From an uncultured cyanobacterium (GTDB lineage Bacteria > Cyanobacteriota > Vampirovibrionia > Gastranaerophilales > Gastranaerophilaceae): DNA of 59,359 bases. The position numbers and the translations under genes are program-made. Shown here piece after piece: positions 37,646 through 46,702 of the stretch. The stretch spans positions 1 to 59,359 of the forward strand of contig CALYTW010000003.1 of assembly GCA_945487905.1 (NCBI GenBank). Direction: 5' to 3'. Positions within the stretch are counted from its first letter, which is position 1. Every line of letters starts with the position of its first letter. The notes beneath the pieces are model-generated. The model was not told the origin of the DNA, did not search any database, and saw only the letters and a list, made by a program, of their open reading frames with translations.

Positions 37646-38384
37646 TGTTTTAGAAAATATAGTGTCGGAAGAAAAAACACACATAAGATATTCGGATATA
37701 GATTTTGACAAAAGCCTAAAACCTTTTGCTTTATTGAACTTTTTTCAGGATATTGCAAGCGATAACGCAGAAAGATTGGGATTCGGATATTCCAACATTT
37801 ACCCCAAAAACCTTATGTGGGTGCTTCTAAAATACAGGATAGAATTTTATAATTATCCAGTAGATATTCAGGATTTAATAATAAGAACAGAACCGAGAGG
37901 ATACAATAAACTGTTTGCATATCGTAACTTTGAGGTGCAAAGCGGAGATAATATTATTGCCAGAGCCTCCAGTATGTGGTCTTTGGTTGATATAAGCACA
38001 CTTTCTATAGCCAAAATAGAACCGAATATTGACAGTCCGTATTTTATTAAACACGAAAAAAACGAAAGAGATTTGGATTTTGAAAAGATTCCGCAGTTGG
38101 AACGTGTTGATTATGAAAAAGACTTTGAAGTCAGATACAACGACATTGATGTAAATATGCATGCAAACAACGGCAATTACATTATTTGGGCGTTAGAGCC
38201 TCTGCCTAAAGATTTTAGGCTCAAACATAAGCTTAAAAATATTGATATGATGTTTAAGAAAGAAATAAAAATTGGGGAAAAGTTAATTTCAGATGTACAG
38301 ATTAAAAATAACAAAACAATACATAAACTTATTCACTCCGAAAACGGAAATGAGCTTTGTGTATTAAATTGCGAATGGGTTTAA
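37635..38384 (+). CDS. acyl-ACP thioesterase
   Basis: A fatty acyl-[ACP] thioesterase of the double hot-dog family (PF01643 type). The first hot-dog domain has THIRYSDIDFDKSLKPFALLNFFQDIASDNAERLG; the second starts near 150 with FEVRYNDIDVNMHANNGNYIIWALEPLP, including the Asp-x-x-x-His-Ala-Asn signature of the catalytic site. The 249-residue length is right. It would release free fatty acids from fatty acid synthesis, for membrane remodelling or export. It overlaps wecB by 11 bases and converges on coaE, sharing TTAA at the stop codons. Confidence 0.88.
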   Translation: MMNNVLENIVSEEKTHIRYSDIDFDKSLKPFALLNFFQDIASDNAERLGFGYSNIYPKNLMWVLLKYRIEFYNYPVDIQDLIIRTEPRGYNKLFAYRNFEVQSGDNIIARASSMWSLVDISTLSIAKIEPNIDSPYFIKHEKNERDLDFEKIPQLERVDYEKDFEVRYNDIDVNMHANNGNYIIWALEPLPKDFRLKHKLKNIDMMFKKEIKIGEKLISDVQIKNNKTIHKLIHSENGNELCVLNCEWV

Positions 38385-38947
38385 ACAATTTTTGACAAAG
38401 CTTGTCCTAGCTTAAATTTCAAAGTTTCAAAATCTCCGTTATTGTTAATCACAAAATCTGCCATTTTTGATTTTTCCGAATCGGAAAGCTGTGCCTCTAT
38501 TCGCAATTTAGCCTCTTTTTCTGAAATACCATTTCTATTAATCAGTCTTGTTAGTCTTATTTGCTCATCTGAAACTATGTATATTATTTTATCAAACATA
38601 TTTTCAAAACCGGCTTCGAATAACTGCGGTACAGACACAAAAACTATGTCATAATTCTGATTAAAAATTTTTTCTAATTCTTTTTTTACAAGCGGATGAA
38701 CAATAGATTCAAGCTTTTTTAACTTTTCCGGATTTGAAAAAACTATTTGACCGAGTTTTTTTCTGTCAACCTGACCGTCCGTTAATATATCAAAGCTTTT
38801 AAAAGCTTCCTTTATTTCATTAGACTTGTCGAGGATTTTATGTGCAATCTTATCCGTATCAAAGACTGCATAACCCCTATCTTCAATTATTTTTTCGACA
38901 GTCGATTTTCCTGATGCAATATTTCCGGTGATAGCTATTTTAAGCAT
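38381..38947 (-). CDS. coaE: dephospho-CoA kinase
   Basis: The last step of CoA synthesis, phosphorylating dephospho-CoA with ATP. The P-loop is ITGNIASGKSTVEK (about 5-18), followed by the FDTDKIAHKIL acceptor region, SIVHPLVKKEL, IVFVSVPQLFEAGFE and LTRLINRNGIS with the lid Arg. The 188-residue length is slightly short but complete. It overlaps rluB by 8 bases on the same strand. Confidence 0.94.
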   Translation of the reverse strand: MLKIAITGNIASGKSTVEKIIEDRGYAVFDTDKIAHKILDKSNEIKEAFKSFDILTDGQVDRKKLGQIVFSNPEKLKKLESIVHPLVKKELEKIFNQNYDIVFVSVPQLFEAGFENMFDKIIYIVSDEQIRLTRLINRNGISEKEAKLRIEAQLSDSEKSKMADFVINNNGDFETLKFKLGQALSKIV

Positions 38948-39686
38948 TTTCAGCCTTCTTTATTTTATTTATAAATGACCTCAATTCATTAACCTGTTTG
39001 GGCTTCATTGGTTTTACCTGCCCCTTTTTTAAGCCTTCAAGTGTTATCGTTGCATGCTGAACTCTTTTTAATGACAAAACCTCATATCCAAGAACAGCAA
39101 ACATTTTACGAATCTGCCTGTTTATTCCCTGATAGAGAGTAACCCTTACCATAGAAGTTTTATTCGTAATCTCTATTGGAAAAATTTCTGCGTTAGCGAT
39201 TTTCTTTTCTCCGGTATCTGTCTCAATTTCTATACCGTCAAACATTTTTTTGCCATCGGCAGGTGTTACTTTACCGTTTACTGAAACTATATAAATTTTT
39301 GGGACTTTCACTGACGGATGAGTCATATCATTAATTAAATCTCCGTCATTTGTCATTATAATAAGTCCTGTAGACTCCTTATCAAGTCTGCCAATCGGTT
39401 TCAAGTGTTTCAATTCAGGCGGAATTACGTCATATATTGTTTTTCTGCCCTTTTCATCATCAGCTGAGGTTATGTATCCTGCAGGTTTATAAAACCTGTA
39501 ATACTCATGCTTCTGCGGTTTTATTAATTGTCCGTCTATTATAACTTTGTCATGGCTTTTAACTTGAAAACCGAGTTCGAATACTATTTTGCCATTTACT
39601 TCAACCTTTCCGTCCTCTATGAGTTCATCAGCTTTTCTGCGTGAACAAATACCGGAAGATGCTATAAATTTGTTTAATCTTTGCAT
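38940..39686 (-). CDS. rluB: 23S rRNA pseudouridine synthase, RluB/RsuA family
   Basis: It isomerises a uridine in rRNA. An S4 RNA-binding domain at the N-terminus (LNKFIASSGICSRRKADELI) is followed by the pseudouridine synthase core with GRLDKESTGLIIMTNDGD (catalytic Asp) and LYQGINRQIRKMF. The 248 residues fit RluB/RluE/RsuA; the substrate position cannot be told. Overlaps at both ends (13 bases with the upstream thioesterase, 8 with coaE) mark a tightly coupled three-gene operon. Confidence 0.9.
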   Translation of the reverse strand: MQRLNKFIASSGICSRRKADELIEDGKVEVNGKIVFELGFQVKSHDKVIIDGQLIKPQKHEYYRFYKPAGYITSADDEKGRKTIYDVIPPELKHLKPIGRLDKESTGLIIMTNDGDLINDMTHPSVKVPKIYIVSVNGKVTPADGKKMFDGIEIETDTGEKKIANAEIFPIEITNKTSMVRVTLYQGINRQIRKMFAVLGYEVLSLKRVQHATITLEGLKKGQVKPMKPKQVNELRSFINKIKKAENA

Positions 39687-40090
39687 TCCAAAGCCCTTTC
39701 AAGTTTGGATACAAGTTCATCAGGCATTTTGCGGTATATTTTACCTTCGTTATTTACCGCAACTACATCAACTTCTGCTTGTGTGTGTATTTGATTCGTT
39801 TCTGCATTCTTAATTATTTGAGTAAAAGTTGCAACAAGCTGAGTTAATTTTGTTAAACTTGTTTCAACCACTATATGCTCGTCTATTACTGCTGACGACT
39901 TATACCTTATATTTATATTTGTTACGGGAATTGCTATGTTATTGTTTTTTAACGCAACTAAATCAATTCCAATTGCAGAGCAAAATTCAACTCTTGCTGC
40001 TTCCATTAATCTCAAATAGGAGCCATGCCAAACAACTCCGTATGCATCTGTATCAGCATAATAAATTCTTTGTTTAAATTCGTGTTTCAT
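39674..40090 (-). CDS. acyl-CoA thioesterase, YbgC/FadM-like
   Basis: A hot-dog thioesterase of 138 residues, with the family signature RIYYADTDAYGVVWHGSYLR (catalytic Asp) near the N-terminus and ARVEFCSAIGID. Members hydrolyse short- to medium-chain acyl-CoA or 4-hydroxybenzoyl-CoA; the substrate here is unknown. It is the first gene of the operon with rluB and coaE. It lies 34 bases from a divergent glyoxalase-like gene. Confidence 0.86.
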   Translation of the reverse strand: MKHEFKQRIYYADTDAYGVVWHGSYLRLMEAARVEFCSAIGIDLVALKNNNIAIPVTNINIRYKSSAVIDEHIVVETSLTKLTQLVATFTQIIKNAETNQIHTQAEVDVVAVNNEGKIYRKMPDELVSKLERALECKD

Positions 40091-40124
40091 GATATTCTGA
40101 TTTTATCACAAATAAGGAGTTATT

Positions 40125-40508
40125 ATGAAATTTTTACACACAATGATTAGGGTTAAAGATATAAAAAAATCTTTAGATTTTTATACTAAAGTTCTTGATA
40201 TGAATATTGATTCCACAATGCGACTGGATGACTGCCGGCTGTATTTTCTTTCCGATAAGGATAAAACATGCCAGATTGAACTGACATTCAATGATGATAC
40301 TCCAGCAAACGGGTACGAAATCGGAAACGGATTTGGACATTTCGCTTTTGGAGTTGAATCATTGGATGAGTTTACAAAAAAATTGGAAAATTTAGGCTAT
40401 GAATACCTATACCCGCCGTTTGATTTAAACGGAAAAGGTTCTATGATAGCCTTTATACAAGATCCCGACGGATATGAAATCGAACTCATTGAAAAAGTCG
40501 TTTATTAA
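40125..40508 (+). CDS. lactoylglutathione lyase-like (glyoxalase I/VOC) protein
   Basis: A 127-residue VOC-fold protein with two beta-alpha-beta-beta-beta modules. The glyoxalase I metal ligands appear in place: His5 (FLHTMIRV), Glu56 (CQIELTF), His75 (FGHFAFGV) and Glu121 (GYEIELIE). The segment NGFGHFAFGV matches GloA. It would isomerise a methylglyoxal-thiol adduct, though the thiol used in this lineage is not known. AAGGAG ribosome site. It ends one base before the convergent SNF2 gene. Confidence 0.86.
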   Translation: MKFLHTMIRVKDIKKSLDFYTKVLDMNIDSTMRLDDCRLYFLSDKDKTCQIELTFNDDTPANGYEIGNGFGHFAFGVESLDEFTKKLENLGYEYLYPPFDLNGKGSMIAFIQDPDGYEIELIEKVVY

Positions 40509-43500
40509 TTAATCAACAGAGAAAATTTCTTTAATATCTTCCATCGTCAGTGATTTTGTGATGTTTCTGTCAATTGAAACTACACTGTCAACAAGGTCGC
40601 GTTTTCTGCCTTTAATTTTCTGAATTTTTTCTTCAACTGTATTTTTCGTAATAAGTCTGTATACAAATACCTTCTTCGTCTGCCCTATACGATAAGCACG
40701 GTCTGTTGCCTGATCCTCTACGGCAGGATTCCACCACGGATCGTAATGGATTACATAATCAGCACCGGTTAAGTTCAAACCTGTACCGCCAGCTTTTAAA
40801 CTGATTAAGAATATCGGAATATTCGGGTTATTGTTGAAGTTATTAACAGCAGATTCTCTGTCTTTAGTTTTACCGGTCAGGTATTCATAAGAGATACCTT
40901 CTCGTTCAAGCCAGCCCTTAATTATATCGAGCATGTCAACGAACTGACTGAATAAAAGAACTCTGTGTTTTTCTTCAATAATCTGTCTTAGCATACCTTT
41001 AAGGTATTCAAATTTACCTGATTGAATAACACCTTTAACATGCTCTTTGTCGTATAGTTTCGGATGACAACAGATTTGACGAAGTCTGAGCAGAGCGGAG
41101 AATATTGACATTCTGCTCTTTTCAAGTCCGTTAAGTTCAATACTCTTAAAGAGTTCTTCTTTTGTACTGTCAAGGACTTCAAGATAAAAGTCTTTTTGCT
41201 CATCCGTAAGTTCGCAGTATGCCATATTTTCAACCTTATCAGGCAAATCTTTTGCAACATCACGTTTCATACGGCGTAATATGAATGGGAAAATTTGCAG
41301 TTTTAACCGCTTTTCAACCGTTTTATCCTGACGCTCCATAATCGGCGTAACATACCTGTAATTAAATTCAGCAACATTGAACAGAAATCCCGGCATTAAG
41401 AAGTCAAATACAGACCAAAGTTCTTCAAGCTTATTCTCTATAGGAGTACCTGAAAGCGCCAGTTTGTGATCCGACTGTAATTCTTTAACCGATTGTGCCG
41501 TCTGAGAAATAGCATTCTTAATATTCTGCGATTCATCCAGAATCACATATCTGAATTTGAATTTCTTGAGTTTCTCAATATCACGTCTTACAAGAGCATA
41601 GCTTGTAATAATAATATCGTAATTAGGAATTTCTTTAAACAAGGCTTTTCTGTCCGCTCCTTGTATCTTTAAACAGGATAATTCCGGAGTAAATTTTTCA
41701 ATTTCGTTTTCCCAGTTGAATACAACTGTCGTCGGCGCCACGACAAGTGTCGGCATCGGGCCGTCAACTTCTTTTGCTTTCTGCAAAAGCGCCAACGCCT
41801 GAAGTGTTTTACCTAAACCCATATCATCAGCAAGAATCCCGTTTAAACCATACTGATATAAAAACCAGAGCCAATTAAACCCCTTAACCTGATATTCACG
41901 AAATTCCGCATGAACATCTTCTGGTAAATCAATACCTTCGGATGTGGTTGAAAATGTTGAAATTTGCTCCCAGAATTTTTGGAATTTGTCGCTCATTACA
42001 AGTTCAAATCCCTGATTTTGTAGCTCTGTAATCAAGCCTACACGATATGTTTTAACCAAAAATGTATTATCATCATTTCGGTATGCATCAAATGAATTGA
42101 ACGAACGCATAATCGCATAAATATTTTGCGCAGGATATTCAACAAACCCCAAACTTCTTACCCGAGCATATTTCTCCCCGCTTTGAATAGTTTCATAAAT
42201 ATCATCAAAGTTTATAACTTCTTCTCCAACCTGACCATATATTTGTATATTCATACTGTCAACAGATTCTTCGGAAAAGTCTATCTTTGCACACATTTTG
42301 AAAGATTCCGGAATAAGTTTAAAGAAGTTCATGTCATCATGTTCTTCAAATTTCCAGCCTTCGCCCGCCTGTTGAATATAGTAATTGTAAAAATCGATTG
42401 CGTTTTCTTTTTCAAGAGCCAGATTATTTGTCTGCATAGGAACGAACTTACATGCCAAAAGCATATTATAAGCCATTTGTTCGTGTTGATAATCCCTTTT
42501 TATCCAGTAAACAAGGTCATTCTCATCATCTTTTACCGACAAATACGGAGACTTGTCATTACTTTTGGAATAAGGAACTCTTACACCGGAATAGTCAAAC
42601 TCCAACGAAGCCTTCAAAGATTGGTCATAATCAATTCCAAGCGTAACAATATTAGTTGGCTTCTTATGCTCTAAAAGTAATTTGCTGATGTTCTCTGCGA
42701 TTGTAACCGGCATAATTTCCTTGAGATTAGGGAGTTCTTCGTACACAAATTTACCCCCATCCGCATCCTTTAAGTCGGTAAATGTAGACTTAATAATGCT
42801 TTGCGGCAATTCATTCATTGCAATATTTATCGGAAATATGAGATTTTTGTATCTTCCCCATTTAATTTGTCTTGAGAAATAATTTATTTCTTCAAAGGGG
42901 TAAGTTTCTTCTTTATCCGGACGAGTCCAAAAAAGTTCTAAAACTATATTTGTTCCGCCATTCACATTTGTGGTCGAAACATCCAAGTTTAAAGACCACA
43001 CATTGTCCGTAAACATTATACGTTCTTTTGTTTTTTCATCTAAAACTTCTTCTAAGTCAGCCATTTGAGGAAATACAGGCGCAAATTTTGTAATCGGAAT
43101 ATCATACCAACCTGCCTTTTTGTCCTGTTTCGAAATTTTAAGAAGAGTTTGGAATATTGCCAATTCTGCTTTTTGAGCTTCATTTAAGCTAAAATCAGGA
43201 TTAGTCTTCTGAACTTCAATCAGTCCTCTTAAAATAGCTTCAAGAGAACGTACTATCTTATTTGTAGCTCTATCTCTTACCAGTATAGAAAAAAAGTTTT
43301 GACGTCTTTTCGGGTTGAAGTGGAAAATATAATTGCCGTTCGGCTTTTTAATTTCAGGCGCAGCAATATCGCTCAAATCCGGATCTATACCGTTTTTTTC
43401 TTTGTTCCATTCATCAAAAGCACCCGTTTCAATTGCCTTCAATGCCACTGCAACAGAATGTTTGCACCATTCTTCCTTTAGAGGACAGTTGCACCTTGCC

Positions 43501-43697
43501 TCAACTTTGTTTTTCTTAAAAATGAGGTCTGTTATATAAAAATCCTGATAATTTCCCTTAACTTTTGCTTTAAAAAAATTTTTTTCAGGATAAGACTCCA
43601 ACAGCATATCCTTTTGATACAATTCATAACCGCGCCTCCAGCTTCCTGAAGTCGCATTCTTCTTTAAGAAATCATAATTAAATTTGAATTCACTCAT
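40509..43697 (-). CDS. SWIM zinc-finger SNF2-family helicase
   Basis: A 1,062-residue ATP-dependent DNA translocase. The N-terminal SWIM zinc finger has CNCPLKEEWCKHSVAVAL (about 93-110). A long middle region (about 110-600) is of the type seen in bacterial SNF2 proteins. The helicase core has LADDMGLGKTLQAL (motif I), VVAPTTVVFNW, YVILDESQNIKN (motif II), LSGTPIENKLEELW (III), LLFSQFVDML, SLKAGGTGLNLTGADYVIHYDPWWNP (V) and QATDRAYRIGQ (VI). Related to the RapA/HepA branch; the role may be polymerase recycling or DNA repair. No methylase or nuclease adjoins it, so a phage-defence role is not indicated. Confidence 0.92.
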   Translation of the reverse strand: MSEFKFNYDFLKKNATSGSWRRGYELYQKDMLLESYPEKNFFKAKVKGNYQDFYITDLIFKKNKVEARCNCPLKEEWCKHSVAVALKAIETGAFDEWNKEKNGIDPDLSDIAAPEIKKPNGNYIFHFNPKRRQNFFSILVRDRATNKIVRSLEAILRGLIEVQKTNPDFSLNEAQKAELAIFQTLLKISKQDKKAGWYDIPITKFAPVFPQMADLEEVLDEKTKERIMFTDNVWSLNLDVSTTNVNGGTNIVLELFWTRPDKEETYPFEEINYFSRQIKWGRYKNLIFPINIAMNELPQSIIKSTFTDLKDADGGKFVYEELPNLKEIMPVTIAENISKLLLEHKKPTNIVTLGIDYDQSLKASLEFDYSGVRVPYSKSNDKSPYLSVKDDENDLVYWIKRDYQHEQMAYNMLLACKFVPMQTNNLALEKENAIDFYNYYIQQAGEGWKFEEHDDMNFFKLIPESFKMCAKIDFSEESVDSMNIQIYGQVGEEVINFDDIYETIQSGEKYARVRSLGFVEYPAQNIYAIMRSFNSFDAYRNDDNTFLVKTYRVGLITELQNQGFELVMSDKFQKFWEQISTFSTTSEGIDLPEDVHAEFREYQVKGFNWLWFLYQYGLNGILADDMGLGKTLQALALLQKAKEVDGPMPTLVVAPTTVVFNWENEIEKFTPELSCLKIQGADRKALFKEIPNYDIIITSYALVRRDIEKLKKFKFRYVILDESQNIKNAISQTAQSVKELQSDHKLALSGTPIENKLEELWSVFDFLMPGFLFNVAEFNYRYVTPIMERQDKTVEKRLKLQIFPFILRRMKRDVAKDLPDKVENMAYCELTDEQKDFYLEVLDSTKEELFKSIELNGLEKSRMSIFSALLRLRQICCHPKLYDKEHVKGVIQSGKFEYLKGMLRQIIEEKHRVLLFSQFVDMLDIIKGWLEREGISYEYLTGKTKDRESAVNNFNNNPNIPIFLISLKAGGTGLNLTGADYVIHYDPWWNPAVEDQATDRAYRIGQTKKVFVYRLITKNTVEEKIQKIKGRKRDLVDSVVSIDRNITKSLTMEDIKEIFSVD

Positions 43698-43927
43698 TAG
43701 TGAACATTATCCTTCTTTTACGGGTTCTAACAATGTAAAATTGGCAGAAAAAAGCCTTTCCTCACTCTATCCTCAGCCAAAGGTGTATAACCTTGAGATT
43801 ATTATTGCACATTTTTTTATATAATGCAACAAGTGGTTTATTAAGGATTGTAAATTATAGTAAATATTTGTGCAAAAAATTTTTTTTTGAGTTTTCATGT
43901 AAATAATACAGATGAAAGGGGATTCAA

Positions 43928-45040
43928 ATGATTAATAAAGTAGTGTGCATTGACGGTTTTAGCAACAGTTCAAAAGTAAATTTCAAATCCAATAATGTTT
44001 TGGAAACAGAAAAAGCTTATAATTATTCAGATATAAGCACTGCAAACAAATTATCCATTCCTGAAGTAGCACCGGTAGAAATTCCGTCAGACTTGAATAC
44101 TGTAAGCGGAGAAAGAATATACAACTCAGAAGGAAAACTTCTTGAAATCAAAGATAACAATACAACAAGAGATTTGAGCTACAAAATTATGAACGATCAA
44201 GTTTATTATACTAAAATGCTTGATAAAACAAACGGAATTGTTGCCGAACAATACAACGTAGATGATAACATGGTTACAGTTATGTCTACACTTCCGAATG
44301 GAGTCACATACGAAACCGTATATGAAAACGGAACCCCGTCAATGAAAAGCAAAACAATGGTTAAAGATAATAGAAGATTATCTGTTTCATACGATAATAA
44401 TCTTCAGGAATATAATGTCATTGAATCCTCGAACGGAAGCAGAGACAAATTATTTAACATGGCCGTTTTTGACGGCAACAAACAATGCAAAAGTTCATAT
44501 GAAAGTGCAAATGGCGTAAGCAGGACTGTTTCTTTTTACAACGGAGTACCTTATTCGGTAAACGTTATGGTAGAAAGACCGATTGCAAATAATATAAAAA
44601 TAGAAAATATGAACATGGAAAACCTTGAACCTGCACCTTATTACAATGTAAATTATGATAAAATAACAGCAATTAACGGCGAAAAAGTATTTTATTCTAA
44701 CGGCAAACCTGAAAAAATAACCGCAGAAGACGGAACTGTATACAACTTCAATACAGACGGAAAATTAAGACAAGTGGTTAACGAAAATAAAAATATCAGA
44801 ATCGAAGATAAAAATCAGGTAATAATAGAAAAGATTTCCGAAAATACAACTAAGTCTACTTTCTATGGTAAAGACGGAATAACGGTTATTATCGAAAGCA
44901 ATGATGAAAGCAGATTAGCAAGCTATTACCCTAACGAACGGCTGGCTGAATATAATGAAACGGACAAAGATGGTTACAGAACAAGATATGAATTTAACAA
45001 GGACGGCATGGTAACTAATATATGGTCAAATAAAGATTAG
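43928..45040 (+). CDS. YD-like repeat hypothetical protein
   Basis: Function unknown; 370 residues, rich in Asn, Thr, Tyr and Gly. Imperfect repeats such as GERIYNSEGKLLEI, GEKVFYSNGKPEKI and YNFNTDGKLRQV resemble YD/Rhs or MORN-type beta repeats, here without a toxin domain. No signal peptide. The N-terminus holds SSKVNFKSNN, similar in feel to the Asn/Phe leader of the gene at 2701. A good AAAGGGG ribosome site is present. The stop codon overlaps that of yraN on the other strand. Confidence 0.7.
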   Translation: MINKVVCIDGFSNSSKVNFKSNNVLETEKAYNYSDISTANKLSIPEVAPVEIPSDLNTVSGERIYNSEGKLLEIKDNNTTRDLSYKIMNDQVYYTKMLDKTNGIVAEQYNVDDNMVTVMSTLPNGVTYETVYENGTPSMKSKTMVKDNRRLSVSYDNNLQEYNVIESSNGSRDKLFNMAVFDGNKQCKSSYESANGVSRTVSFYNGVPYSVNVMVERPIANNIKIENMNMENLEPAPYYNVNYDKITAINGEKVFYSNGKPEKITAEDGTVYNFNTDGKLRQVVNENKNIRIEDKNQVIIEKISENTTKSTFYGKDGITVIIESNDESRLASYYPNERLAEYNETDKDGYRTRYEFNKDGMVTNIWSNKD

Positions 45041-45381
45041 ATATTTTTTAAATGTTCAATCTTTAGTTCCGGTTTGAGTGTTATTGCAAGAGCATCTATA
45101 CGATATTTTTTATATTGAGGATGCTCTTGTTTGTATAGAAAGACTCCTTTTCTAATATTAGCGTATTTTGACTTTGTTATTGCCTCAAAAGGAGTTCCAC
45201 AAATGTTTGTCGTTCTAGTTTTTACTTCGCAAAAAACGAGAGTGTCTTTGTCAAGTGCAATGATATCGATTTCGCAATAGCGTAAAAACCTTTTATTCAT
45301 CTCAACGACAGTATAACCTTGTTTCTCAAGGTACGATTTTGCAATACGCTCTCCGTTTTTGCCTACTGAAATATTGCTCAC
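45037..45381 (-). CDS. YraN family (UPF0102) endonuclease-like protein
   Basis: A 114-residue protein of the restriction-endonuclease-like fold. Visible motif: NGERIAKSYLEKQGY, then RYCEIDIIALDKDTLVFCEVKTRT, a PD-(D/E)xK type site with Glu/Asp in EIDIIA and Glu-Val-Lys. The cellular role of the family is not settled. The start is GTG at 45381 eight bases after the HNH-like gene ends, so the two probably share an mRNA. Confidence 0.88.
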   Translation of the reverse strand: MSNISVGKNGERIAKSYLEKQGYTVVEMNKRFLRYCEIDIIALDKDTLVFCEVKTRTTNICGTPFEAITKSKYANIRKGVFLYKQEHPQYKKYRIDALAITLKPELKIEHLKNI

Positions 45382-45389
45382 ACACCACC

Positions 45390-46490
45390 CTAAACCTTAA
45401 CAGATTTTCTGTTTTTATTCATATATTCCTTTTCAAGTTTTCTAGCCTGCTTTTTTGAGTATTGATATCCTGACAAATCAAGATTAATCATACCCCCCGA
45501 CTCTTTGAAAACAGTTCTTCTTATATCATACGGATATGCTTGGTGTCCGGGAAATCCTCCGTTATTAATCAGATTTATCATATAATCAATAAATTTTTGA
45601 AAGAATTCAGGGGTCTGCGGAAACCTTTTTATAAATTTTTCCAAACTTTTACATCCTTTTAAACTGTTTGCCTTAACTGATGCAGGAACAAAGTTTTTCA
45701 TATTATTTTCTCCGCCGTTTGCTCTGGCAAGAAGATGATCAATAGTAAGTTCCGACATTCTTATCAGCCTTTTTGATATTTCTTCATGCGAACGATTTGC
45801 GTATTTTACTATAAAAGCATTTTCACTTGTTGCCGAAGATGGAAGATAATCCGCTTTATCAATAATATCTTCGAAAATTTCTTCCTCTCCGTTCTTTATT
45901 GCAATTCGTTCCAGTGATTCTATAAGAGTCTTTCTTTTAAAAGTATTCATCGGGTCATTATTCAATATCAAAGTCCTGCATTTTGTAGTTTTTGCTCTAA
46001 TATTTAATTCGGACTCCGGAGTTAGATATCGAGAAGTTCTATCAATCTCGTCCATTACGGCGAATTCTTCTAATTTAAGTTTTATTAAGGCATCGTCATA
46101 CCATTTCTTCAAAAGATCCTGAAACCGCATTCTAGGACTAGAGGGAGCAGATTCTTCAAATCTTTCAAACATTACCAGTTCGGTTTTCTGCATATATGGT
46201 TTATACTTTTTTAAGTAATTAACGGCTTTTTTTACCGTGGTACAAGTTTCAAGCTCTTTTTCGATTTTATTCATTTGCGAACCGTTAATCAAAAGAGCCC
46301 CGAAAAACGGATCAGGAACATTGTGCAATCGCTTTAAAGGTGTGCCTGCAGAAGTTGCATTACCAAGAAATACTAGATTAGAGCTTTCAAAAACATCACA
46401 AAAAAGCCGTTGTTCCTTTGCAGAGTCTGCCTGAGTATTGAATGATTTTGATAAACATACTCTAAATTCGTTGATAGCAGGTATTAACAA
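45390..46490 (-). CDS. HNH-like endonuclease domain protein
   Basis: About 366 residues. The recognisable part is near the C-terminal third: LTIDHLLARANGGENNMKNF then VPASVKANSLKG, an HNH-type pattern (Asp-His, Gly-Gly, Asn, Asn, Lys-Gly) though without the usual Cys pairs. The N-terminal half is helical and unassigned. I chose TTG 46490 because AGGAG sits seven bases upstream; another TTG at 46541 has no ribosome site. It could be a homing, mobile or housekeeping nuclease. It is adjacent to yraN and just before a tRNA gene that marks an element boundary, but it lies on the chromosomal side. Confidence 0.65.
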   Translation of the reverse strand: MLIPAINEFRVCLSKSFNTQADSAKEQRLFCDVFESSNLVFLGNATSAGTPLKRLHNVPDPFFGALLINGSQMNKIEKELETCTTVKKAVNYLKKYKPYMQKTELVMFERFEESAPSSPRMRFQDLLKKWYDDALIKLKLEEFAVMDEIDRTSRYLTPESELNIRAKTTKCRTLILNNDPMNTFKRKTLIESLERIAIKNGEEEIFEDIIDKADYLPSSATSENAFIVKYANRSHEEISKRLIRMSELTIDHLLARANGGENNMKNFVPASVKANSLKGCKSLEKFIKRFPQTPEFFQKFIDYMINLINNGGFPGHQAYPYDIRRTVFKESGGMINLDLSGYQYSKKQARKLEKEYMNKNRKSVKV

Positions 46491-46577
46491 TTTTACACTC
46501 CTCGCAAGATTAATAATATCAAATCTGCTCAAAAAACTCAATATGTATTAAAGAGAAAATTTGGAAGAAAAATTCTC

Positions 46578-46606
46578 TTGCAAATTTTTTTTCAGCGTAT
46601 TATATT
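46578..46606 (+). promoter_or_regulatory. promoter of tRNA-Asp
   Basis: TTGCAA (46578-46583), a 17-base spacer and TATATT (46601-46606). Transcription would start about 12 bases before the tRNA gene. Confidence 0.5.
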
Positions 46607-46625
46607 AAACGAGTGACAGATATAC

Positions 46626-46702
46626 GGGAGCGTAGCTCAGCTGGTTAGAGCGCTTGCCTGTCACGCAAGAGGTCGCGAGTTCGAGCCTCGTCGTTCCCGC
46701 CA
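46626..46702 (+). tRNA. tRNA-Asp (anticodon GTC)
   Basis: A 77-base cloverleaf. The acceptor stem is GGGAGCG with CGTTCCC, the discriminator base is G and the 3' CCA is encoded. The D-arm is TAGCTCAGCTGGTTAGAGC, the anticodon arm CTTGC-CTGTCAC-GCAAG with GTC at its centre, and the T-arm carries TTCGAGC. The discriminator G and GTC fit aspartate. Its 3' part is the likely integration site of the element to its right. Confidence 0.95.

Noticed and set aside
42126-42674. 182-codon plus-strand frame
   Set aside because: It lies entirely within the SNF2 helicase gene on the other strand and has no ribosome site or recognisable domain.
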